A stretch of DNA of 16,813 nt. Source: JAVVHH01 sp964657565 (GTDB lineage Bacteria; Pseudomonadota; Alphaproteobacteria; Acetobacterales; Acetobacteraceae). The notes beneath the pieces were generated by a model that saw nothing but the letters and a program-made list of their open reading frames with translations, did not search any database and was not told where the DNA came from. The stretch lies in assembly GCA_964657565.1 (NCBI GenBank), contig CAZZVQ010000109.1, positions 1 to 16,813 of the forward strand. The letters run 5' to 3'. Made by a program: the position numbers and the translations under genes. This document shows, one piece after another, positions 8,254 through 14,615 of this stretch. The number at the start of each line of letters is the position of its first letter. Position 1 is the first letter of the stretch.

Positions 8254-8282
8254 ATTAGACTTATGGGTGTATATAGAGACGG
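8254..8282. promoter_or_regulatory. Divergent promoter region between hrpB and the dsbD-like gene
   Basis: This is the only divergent gap in the window: 29 bases, far richer in A/T than its surroundings. The palindrome TATATA (8270-8275) could act as a -10 element in either direction. It ends 7 bases before the rightward ATG, giving an essentially leaderless message, and 16 bases before the leftward ATG. Neither start has a normally spaced Shine-Dalgarno; GAGACGG abuts the rightward ATG directly. I found no convincing -35 on either side, so any -35 would lie inside the opposing coding region. Confidence 0.45.
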
Positions 8283-10298
8283 ATGCGTTTTGCCCTGCCT
8301 CTTCTCCTATTGGCGTTCGCCGCCCCCGCTCTGGCCGCCGAGAGCCTGCCGGCGCGCACGCCGCGCGTCACCGCGACGCTCGTGTCGGACACGGACGCCG
8401 CCGCTGCCGGCACGGCGCTGCATCTGGCGCTGCGGCTTCAGCTCGCGCCGGGTTGGCACACTTATTGGCGTAACCCCGGCGACGCCGGCTTCCCGCCGGA
8501 GCTGACCCTCGACGTTCCCGCAGGGCCGATCGCCTGGCCCGCGCCGGAGCGCCAGCCCGAGGGGCCGCTGATGACCTATGGCTACACCGGGTCGGTGCTG
8601 CTCCCCGTCACGGTCACGCCACAGGCGGACGGCCTGCGCGTCACCGCCTCGGCCAGCTGGCTGGTGTGCCAGAAGATTTGTGTTCCCGAGGAGGGCCGCT
8701 TCACCCTCGACCTCCCGGCCGGCAGCCCGTCGCCTTCCGCCGAGGCCCCGCTGTTCGCTGGCGCTGCCGCGCGCACCCCGCGCGCTTCGCCGTTCCCCGC
8801 CCATGTCGCCCAGGACGGCACGCTGGCGCTGACCGGCGCCGAGCTCACGCCCGCCACGGTCGCCGACGCGTGGTTCATCCCCGACACCGACGGCGCCATC
8901 CAGCCCAGCGCGCCGCAGAGCGCCGAGGTGCAGGACGGCGCGGTCGTGATCCACCTCAAGCCGTTCAAGGCCGCGCCGAAATCCCTGGCCGGCATCGTCG
9001 TCCTGCGTGATCGCCGCGGCGAGGAGAGCCTGCTCGCGATCGATGCGACTCCTGGCCCGACCCCTGCCGCCGCTCCTGCGTCCGGCTCGATGCCGCTGGT
9101 CGAGGCGCTGCTCTTTGCCCTGGTGGGCGGCTTCATCCTGAACCTGATGCCGTGCGTGTTCCCGATCCTCGCGATGAAGGCCATGGGCCTGACCCGGCTC
9201 TCGGGCAGCGAGCGCCTTGTCGTGCGCCGGCATGCGTTGTCATACACGGCCGGTGTCGTCCTGGCCTTCGCCGCTCTTGGTGCGACCTTGTTGACGCTCC
9301 GCGGCGCCGGTAGCGCAGTCGGCTGGGGCTTCCAGTTCCAGTCGCCGATCGCGGTCACGCTGCTGGCGTGGGTGCTGTTCGTGGTCGGGCTGAACCTCTC
9401 CGGCGTGTTCACGATCGGCGCCCGCCTGGCTGGGATCGGACAGGGCCTCACCGCGCGCGGCGGTCATGCGGGCAGCTTCGGCACCGGCGTGCTGGCCGTG
9501 CTGGTCGCCACGCCCTGCACCGCTCCGTTCATGGGGGCCGCGATCGCCGCGGCGCTGGCGGCGCCGGCCCCGCTCACCATGCTGGTGTTCGTGGCGATGG
9601 GCTTCGGCTTGGCCAGCCCGTACGCGCTCCTCGCGGTCGCCCCGGGCTTGGCTCAGTGGCTGCCGCGCCCGGGTCGCTGGATGGACGTGTTGCGCGGCGC
9701 GCTCGCCTTCCCGATGTACGGCGCGGCGGTGTGGCTGCTCTGGGTGGTCAGCCTCGAGGCCGGGGAGGCCGGCGTGCTGACGGTCGCCGGCGGCGCGCTG
9801 CTGCTGGCGCTCGGCGCCTGGGCGCTCGGCCTGGCCCAGCACTGCGGCGGCCGGGCCCGCGGCTTCGGCCGCTCGGTGGCCATCGTCGCCGTGCTCGGCG
9901 CTTTCGCGAGTCTTATGCGTCTCGATGCCGCTCCACTCCCGACCAAGATAGATACGGCCGAGCACTTCACTGCCGACCGGCTCGCCTCGCTGCGCGCCGA
10001 AGGCCGCCCTGTCTTCGTCAACATGACCGCCGCCTGGTGCGTCACCTGCCTGGTCAACGAACGCGTCGCGCTGTCGCCGGAGAAGGTGCGCGCCGCCTTC
10101 GCCGAACACGGCGTCGCTTATCTCAAAGGCGACTGGACCACCGGCGACCCGGCCATCACCGCCTTCCTCCGCATCCACGCCCGCGACGGCGTCCCGCTCT
10201 ACGTGCTTTATCCCGCGGGCAACGCCGCGCCGACCGTGCTGCCGCAGATCCTCACCGAAGCAACCGTGCTGTCCGAACTGGGCAAATTAGGGGGCTGA
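8283..10298 (+). CDS. DsbD/ScsB-type protein-disulfide reductase
   Basis: This 671-residue membrane protein passes reducing power from cytoplasmic thioredoxin to the periplasm. A signal peptide covers about 1-19 (cut after ALA). The N-terminal periplasmic domain (about 20-260) carries the pair Cys129/Cys133 in SWLVCQKICVPEEG. The central eight-helix DsbD domain (about 271-545) has the paired membrane cysteines Cys291 (NLMPCVFP) and Cys412 (ATPCTAPF). A C-terminal thioredoxin-like domain (about 555-671) has Cys586/Cys589 in AAWCVTC. All three redox pairs needed for the relay are present. The CxxxC in a long first domain suits the ScsB-like branch better than E. coli DsbD. Expected partners include cytochrome c maturation, DsbC/DsbG-like or ScsC-like proteins, but none is in the window. 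The downstream peptidase starts 1 base after the stop. Confidence 0.92.
   Translation: MRFALPLLLLAFAAPALAAESLPARTPRVTATLVSDTDAAAAGTALHLALRLQLAPGWHTYWRNPGDAGFPPELTLDVPAGPIAWPAPERQPEGPLMTYGYTGSVLLPVTVTPQADGLRVTASASWLVCQKICVPEEGRFTLDLPAGSPSPSAEAPLFAGAAARTPRASPFPAHVAQDGTLALTGAELTPATVADAWFIPDTDGAIQPSAPQSAEVQDGAVVIHLKPFKAAPKSLAGIVVLRDRRGEESLLAIDATPGPTPAAAPASGSMPLVEALLFALVGGFILNLMPCVFPILAMKAMGLTRLSGSERLVVRRHALSYTAGVVLAFAALGATLLTLRGAGSAVGWGFQFQSPIAVTLLAWVLFVVGLNLSGVFTIGARLAGIGQGLTARGGHAGSFGTGVLAVLVATPCTAPFMGAAIAAALAAPAPLTMLVFVAMGFGLASPYALLAVAPGLAQWLPRPGRWMDVLRGALAFPMYGAAVWLLWVVSLEAGEAGVLTVAGGALLLALGAWALGLAQHCGGRARGFGRSVAIVAVLGAFASLMRLDAAPLPTKIDTAEHFTADRLASLRAEGRPVFVNMTAAWCVTCLVNERVALSPEKVRAAFAEHGVAYLKGDWTTGDPAITAFLRIHARDGVPLYVLYPAGNAAPTVLPQILTEATVLSELGKLGG
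10289..10294 (+). promoter_or_regulatory. Ribosome binding site AGGGGG of the S9 peptidase
   Basis: AGGGGG lies in the last codons of the dsbD-like gene, 5 bases before the ATG at 10300. It supports that start, and the single-base gap between genes favours translational coupling. Confidence 0.65.
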
Positions 10299-10299
10299 C

Positions 10300-12186
10300 A
10301 TGGACCTGATCCCCCGCCGCGTGCTGTTCGGCAACCCGGAGCGCATGGCGCCGCGGATCAGTCCGGACGGCGCCTGGATCGGCTGGATCGCCCCGCGCGA
10401 CGGCGTCATGAACATCTGGATCGCGCCCTCCGACGATCTGGCCGCCGCCCGCCCGCTCACCGCCTCCGCCCGGCCGCTCTACGGCTTCGACTGGGCCTAT
10501 GACGGCCGCCACGTTCTCTATACCGACGACACCAACGGCAACGAGAACCGCCGCGTCTGGGCCGTCACGATCGACACCGCCCAGGCCCGCATGCTGACGC
10601 CCGAGCTCGGCGTCGCCGCCGCCATCGGTGGCGTCTCGCCGGACCGTCCCAACACGGTCCTTGTCTTGGTCAACGACCGCGACCCGGCCTACCACGACCT
10701 CCGCGCCATCGACCTCGAGACCGGACACCAGGAGACGGTGTTCGAGAACACCGGCGGCTACAACAGCAAGTGGGTCGACTGGAGCCTCGCCGTCCGCCTC
10801 CTGCGCCGTGAGAACCGCGACGCCGGCGGCAGCAGCTTCTACCGCTGGCATGACGGTCGAGCCGAGAAACTGTTCGACACCGCCCACGAGGACGATACCG
10901 GGACCTATTGCGCCGGCTTCGAGCGCGACGGCGCCCACTACTTCCTCGTCTCCACCGTCGACCGCGACACCGGCGCCTTGTTCCGCGTCGACGCCGCCAC
11001 CGGCGCCCGCACGCTCCTCGCCGAAAACGACAAGTCGGACGGCACGAGCAGCCTCCGCGACCCGCAGACCGGCCGCGTCCTCGCCATCAGCTTCACCTAC
11101 CAGCGGCGCGAATGGCACGCCATCGACCCGGCCGTTGCCCCCGATCTCGCCCGCCTGGCCGATGAAGCTGGATCGCTCGATTTCAACATCTACAGCCAGA
11201 CCCAGGACGGCTCGCGCTGGGTGGTCATCTTCTACGGCCCCACCCAGCCCGGCGCCTACCTCCTCTACGACCGCAGCACCGCCACCCTGACGCCCCTGTT
11301 CGATCTCCGCCCCGAGCTGAAGCCCTACGCCCTGGCCCCGATGCATCCCGTCGTGATCCGCTCCCGCGACGGCCTCGACCTGGTCAGCTACCTGACCCTG
11401 CCCGCCGGCATTGCCGGCGACCGGCCGCCCAACCCGCTGCCGATGGTCCTCACGGTCCATGGCGGCCCGTGGGGACGCGACGGCTACAACTTCAATGGCG
11501 AGCACCAATGGCTGGCCGACCGCGGCTATGCCGTCCTCTCGGTCAACTACCGTGCCTCCACCGGCTTCGGTAAGTCGTTCGTCAACGCCGGCGACCGCGA
11601 GCACGCCGGCAAGATGCATGACGACCTCGTCGACGCCGTCGAGTGGGCGGTCGCGCAGGGGATCGCCCGGCGCGACCAGATCGCGATCAGCGGCGCCTCC
11701 TACGGCGGTTACGCCACCCTCGTCGGCCTGACCTTCACGCCTGAAATATTCTGCTGCGGCTGTAGCCTGGTCGGCATCTCCAACCTGGTCACGCTGATGG
11801 AGACGCTCCCGCCGTACTGGCACGCGGTGCAGAACCTGTTCTACCGCCGCTACGCCGACCCGCGCACGGAGGACGGCCGGGCCTGGCTCTGGTCGCGCTC
11901 GCCGCTGTCGCGGGTCGACCGGATCAGCAAGCCGCTGCTGCTCGGCCACGGCCAGAACGACGTCCGCTGCAAGGTCGCGGAATCCGGGCAGATCGTCGCC
12001 GCCATGCGCGAACGCGGGCTCCCGGTGCGCTATCTGGTCTACCCCGACGAGGGCCACGGCTTCAGCCGCCCCGAGAACCGCCTGTCCTTCCTGGCCATGC
12101 AGGAGGCCTTCTTCGCCGACCATCTCGGCGGCCGGTGCGAGCCCGTCGGCGACGATTTGGCCGGGTCGAGCATGGCTGAGGCTTAA
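10300..12186 (+). CDS. S9-family serine peptidase (prolyl oligopeptidase / acylaminoacyl-peptidase type)
   Basis: This 628-residue enzyme has no signal peptide and is probably cytosolic. It should cleave short peptides or acylated N-termini. Residues about 10-340 look like a WD40/propeller gate (SPDGAWIGWIAP, FDWAYDGRHVLY, DDTGTYCAGFERDG). Residues about 350-612 form the alpha/beta-hydrolase domain. The oxyanion region TVHGGPWGRDG is at 385-395, the nucleophile Ser467 in GASYGG, Asp554 in GQNDVRC and His586 in DEGHGF, completing the triad. An unusual cysteine cluster, FCCGC, lies at 484-488, shortly after the nucleophile. Proline-specific and acylamino-acid cleavage cannot be told apart from sequence. 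The gene is coupled to the disulfide-reductase gene upstream, although the two products should act in different compartments. Its stop overlaps that of the opposing gene on a shared TTAA. Confidence 0.92.
   Translation: MDLIPRRVLFGNPERMAPRISPDGAWIGWIAPRDGVMNIWIAPSDDLAAARPLTASARPLYGFDWAYDGRHVLYTDDTNGNENRRVWAVTIDTAQARMLTPELGVAAAIGGVSPDRPNTVLVLVNDRDPAYHDLRAIDLETGHQETVFENTGGYNSKWVDWSLAVRLLRRENRDAGGSSFYRWHDGRAEKLFDTAHEDDTGTYCAGFERDGAHYFLVSTVDRDTGALFRVDAATGARTLLAENDKSDGTSSLRDPQTGRVLAISFTYQRREWHAIDPAVAPDLARLADEAGSLDFNIYSQTQDGSRWVVIFYGPTQPGAYLLYDRSTATLTPLFDLRPELKPYALAPMHPVVIRSRDGLDLVSYLTLPAGIAGDRPPNPLPMVLTVHGGPWGRDGYNFNGEHQWLADRGYAVLSVNYRASTGFGKSFVNAGDREHAGKMHDDLVDAVEWAVAQGIARRDQIAISGASYGGYATLVGLTFTPEIFCCGCSLVGISNLVTLMETLPPYWHAVQNLFYRRYADPRTEDGRAWLWSRSPLSRVDRISKPLLLGHGQNDVRCKVAESGQIVAAMRERGLPVRYLVYPDEGHGFSRPENRLSFLAMQEAFFADHLGGRCEPVGDDLAGSSMAEA
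12183..12186. other. Shared palindromic TTAA stop of two convergent genes
   Basis: TAA at 12184-12186 ends the S9 peptidase. The reverse complement of 12183-12185 is also TAA and ends the minus-strand exported-protein gene. The two stops share two bases, leaving no intergenic space and no room for a separate terminator. Confidence 0.95.
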
Positions 12187-12926
12187 CGGAACCCGATCTC
12201 CACGCTCCCCGCCCCACTCGCGCCAAACCAAAGCCGCCACGCCTGCTCGATCCGCTGCCGCTCCGCCTGGGGCAGGGGAGGGCGGCCCGGGCTGTCGTCG
12301 CGGCCGAACCCGAACACCCGCACCGCCGCGCCGCCAAGCACCGCGACAACCCCGTCCGTGCGCAGCCGCTGCACGATCGCGGGCGGCGGCAAGCGCTTCA
12401 GCTCGCGCTCCGGCAGCAGCGCCGAGTTCTCGATCAGATCGGAGAACACATACACGGTCTGCAGCTTTTGCGGCCCCGCCACATAGGGCCGCACCGCGTC
12501 GGCGACCGTGCGGAACAGGTCCGAGAACCGCGTCTCCTCGGGCTTTTGCAACAGCCCGGCCAGCGTCTGCGCCAGCTCCCGCGTGAACCCCAGCGCGTCC
12601 GACCGGGCCACCACCGGGCGACACGAGGCGAACAGGTCGCCGATGAAGCCCTCGTCGGGGCAGGCCGGCTTGCAGCGGTCGAACAGCTTCTGGCTCTCGG
12701 TATACGCCCCGGTCATCGTGTAGAGCACCAGCCGGTCCCCGGCCCCGAGCCCGGCGATCATCCCGTCCAGCGCCTGCAGGAACACCGCCTTGTCGGTGGC
12801 GTCGAACGCCGTGGTCCGATCGACCAGCAGCACCGAGGTGGCGTGCCCGTAGCCGCAGTAATCCGTCGCCGCCCGCGCCGTCCCGGTCGCCAGCATCAGC
12901 GCCGTGGCGGCCGCCAGCAGCCTCAA
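12183..12926 (-). CDS. Small exported protein with vWA-like pattern, function unknown
   Basis: This 247-residue protein is not one I can name. Residues 1-19 are a clear signal peptide (a hydrophobic core ending ATGTARA), so it should be periplasmic or surface-exposed. Four cysteines follow (24, 85, 89, 102), enough for two disulfides. The pattern SVLLVDRTTAFD near residues 31-42, a helix with DKAVFLQALDGM, the strand DRLVLYTMTG and the later VYVFSDLIEN (158-167) resemble a von Willebrand A fold. In it the MIDAS motif DxSxS is degenerate (Asp36, Thr38, Ala40) and Asp163 lies in the usual acidic position. The start is TTG, overlapping the stop of the preceding gene as TTGA, with GAGG 4 bases upstream. 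It should be co-translated with the coiled-coil membrane protein, so a shared complex is plausible. The fold assignment is tentative. Confidence 0.85.
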   Translation of the reverse strand: MRLLAAATALMLATGTARAATDYCGYGHATSVLLVDRTTAFDATDKAVFLQALDGMIAGLGAGDRLVLYTMTGAYTESQKLFDRCKPACPDEGFIGDLFASCRPVVARSDALGFTRELAQTLAGLLQKPEETRFSDLFRTVADAVRPYVAGPQKLQTVYVFSDLIENSALLPERELKRLPPPAIVQRLRTDGVVAVLGGAAVRVFGFGRDDSPGRPPLPQAERQRIEQAWRLWFGASGAGSVEIGFR

Positions 12927-14215
12927 GCCGCCTCGCCGATCCGCTGCCGGATCTTCGCTTCCGGCATCGCGCGGACCGCGTCGAGCGAGCCGGTCACGCT
13001 GCCCTTGATCTCGCCGATCGCGCCCTCGAGGAACGCCATCGAGCGGTTGCGCACCGTGTTGGCCATCCGCGCCGTCGTCTCCTGCAGGAAAGGCTCCACC
13101 TGCGCTTCCCGCGCGACCAACGCGTCGTGCTTGGCTTCGGTCTCCCGCAGCAACTGGTCCAGCGACGTGAGTTGCTCGTCGAAGGCCCGGCTCTTGGCGC
13201 CAGCGACCCGGTCGTAGCGGCCCCGCAGCCGGGTCATCCGCCGCCGCGCCCGCTCCTGTTGCTGCCAGGCCGCCTCGTAATCGGGATGTGGATCATGCCG
13301 CAAGAACGCCGCCGTGGCGCCGAACACGAAGATCACCACGTTCAGCACCAGCAGCGTCCAGCCGGCGGTCCCGAGCTGCTCGCCCGCGACGTTGGTGATG
13401 GTGCGCACCGCGCCGGCGCTGGTCAGCCCCTGCACCATCGCCGAGAGCGAACTACCTTGCTCGCTCTCCAGCAACCGCACGTAAAGCTGCCGCATGCCCG
13501 CCAGCAGATACATCAGCACGCCGGTCAGCCCGACGAACAGCGCGATCCCGCAGCCGCGCCGGACCTGCTGCGCCATCCGCGACGGCGTCTCCATCCGCCG
13601 CACCAGCGTGCCGACCATGTGCGCGAAGAACACCAGCACCGCGCCGACCACGAAGGCCAGCGCCAGCGACACCGCCGGCTGTTCCTGGAAGAACAGCTCG
13701 AACGCCAGGCGGTTGACCGGCACCTCGACCAGCGCCAGCCCGATCATCACCGGCAGATAGAACCCAACCAGGCTACGCCGCAGCGGCCGCCCATTGACCT
13801 CCGCCCGCACCGCCCGGTGCGCCTTCTCCGCCTCTTCCCCGGCCAACCCGGCCCGCACGAATTTGGCCGAGAGCGGCCCTTTCGCGACGTCCAGGCCATG
13901 CAGCACACGCTGCCGCTCCTCGCGCAGATCGGCCATGCGCTGGGCGATATGGTCGTCCCGCTCGCGCGCGAGATCGTCGATCTGCCGCCGCAGGTCCCGC
14001 GCGTGGGTGGCCAGGTCGCTGCTCAGCGCCAGCAGCGCGGCCTTCGCCCGCCCCAGCAGCCCGTCTTCGAAATCCGCGTGCCGCCGCGCCAGCAGCGACA
14101 TCTCGCCGGTCGCTGCCCGTTGCCCGGCGGCCCGCGCTGCCCGGATCTCCGCCTCCCGCGACTCCAGCCACGGCCCGACGGTCCGGTCAGCGATCTGCTT
14201 GAGGCTCTGGTCCAT
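12923..14215 (-). CDS. Coiled-coil, four-helix membrane protein, function unknown
   Basis: This 430-residue protein matches no family I can name. The N-terminal part, about 15-140, is charged, helical and probably coiled coil (rich in Arg, Glu, Ala). Four transmembrane helices follow at about 148-166, 180-204, 222-242 and 285-305, with a loop at 243-284 between the third and fourth. A second long charged helical region (about 312-375) and an amphipathic tail (to 430) complete it. There is no signal peptide. Both coiled-coil ends would lie on the same side, probably the cytoplasm, with the 243-284 loop outside if the helices alternate. That loop could face the exported partner encoded directly downstream (TTGA overlap). 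The start overlaps rbfA by 29 bases and has no good Shine-Dalgarno, suggesting coupling to rbfA translation; Met39 is an alternative start. A scaffold or stress-sensing role would be a guess. Confidence 0.85.
   Translation of the reverse strand: MDQSLKQIADRTVGPWLESREAEIRAARAAGQRAATGEMSLLARRHADFEDGLLGRAKAALLALSSDLATHARDLRRQIDDLARERDDHIAQRMADLREERQRVLHGLDVAKGPLSAKFVRAGLAGEEAEKAHRAVRAEVNGRPLRRSLVGFYLPVMIGLALVEVPVNRLAFELFFQEQPAVSLALAFVVGAVLVFFAHMVGTLVRRMETPSRMAQQVRRGCGIALFVGLTGVLMYLLAGMRQLYVRLLESEQGSSLSAMVQGLTSAGAVRTITNVAGEQLGTAGWTLLVLNVVIFVFGATAAFLRHDPHPDYEAAWQQQERARRRMTRLRGRYDRVAGAKSRAFDEQLTSLDQLLRETEAKHDALVAREAQVEPFLQETTARMANTVRNRSMAFLEGAIGEIKGSVTGSLDAVRAMPEAKIRQRIGEAA
12931..12934 (-). promoter_or_regulatory. 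Shine-Dalgarno GAGG supporting a TTG start
   Basis: GAGG in the last codons of the upstream gene stands 4 bases before the TTG at 12926. Together with the signal peptide that begins at this codon, it favours TTG over the internal ATG at residue 11, which would cut the signal sequence in half. Confidence 0.6.
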
Positions 14216-14615
14216 CCGCTGCCGGCCGTTCCGACTCCAGGTCGCGCGCCACCTCGGGCCGGTGCAGCAACGCGTCGATGTGCATCGCGTATTCCAGCGC
14301 CGTGTCGGCCTGGAACGACAGCGTGGGAGCGATCCGCAGCCGCATCTCGTGCGCCACCTGGCCCCGCAGATACGGTGCCGCCCGCTTGAGCGCCGGCAGC
14401 AGCGCGTCGACGTCCGACCGCCCCAGCCGGGCGACGAACGCCGTCGCCGCCTTCAGGTCCGGGCTGACCCGGACCTCGGTGACGGTGATGGTCTCACCGG
14501 CCAAGTCCGGGTCGCGGATGTCGTGCCGCGTGAATACAGCCGAGAGCACGTGGCGGACTTCCTCCGCCACGCGCAACTGCCGCTGGCTCGGTGCTCTAGA
14601 AGGTTGCCGGCTCAC
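14187..14615 (-). CDS. rbfA: 30S ribosome-binding factor A
   Basis: This 142-residue protein is close to the usual 120-140. It binds free 30S subunits and supports 16S rRNA 5'-end maturation and cold adaptation. The KH-type fold is visible: an N-terminal helix QRQLRVAEEVRHVLSAVF (11-28), strands around ITVTEVRVSPDLKAATAFV (43-61), the helix with LLPALKRAAPYLRGQVAHEM (72-91) and the conserved RIAPTLSFQADTALEYAMHID (94-114). The last 25 or so residues are acidic and nonconserved. I chose GTG at 14615, which overlaps the infB stop as GTGA and has GGAG 11 bases upstream. A longer reading from 14696 would run entirely inside infB. Its 3' end overlaps the next gene by 29 bases. The infB-rbfA order is the standard bacterial arrangement. 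Confidence 0.95.
   Translation of the reverse strand: MSRQPSRAPSQRQLRVAEEVRHVLSAVFTRHDIRDPDLAGETITVTEVRVSPDLKAATAFVARLGRSDVDALLPALKRAAPYLRGQVAHEMRLRIAPTLSFQADTALEYAMHIDALLHRPEVARDLESERPAADGPEPQADR

Noticed and set aside
6134..8473. A 779-codon plus-strand open frame opposite hrpB
   Set aside because: It is a Ser/Ala/Arg-rich shadow of hrpB, whose helicase motifs are all intact, and it also crosses the divergent gap.
10252..12624. A 790-codon minus-strand open frame opposite the S9 peptidase
   Set aside because: It is low-complexity Gly/Ala/Val/Arg sequence with no motif, antisense to a gene with an intact catalytic triad. Long empty frames are expected at this GC content.
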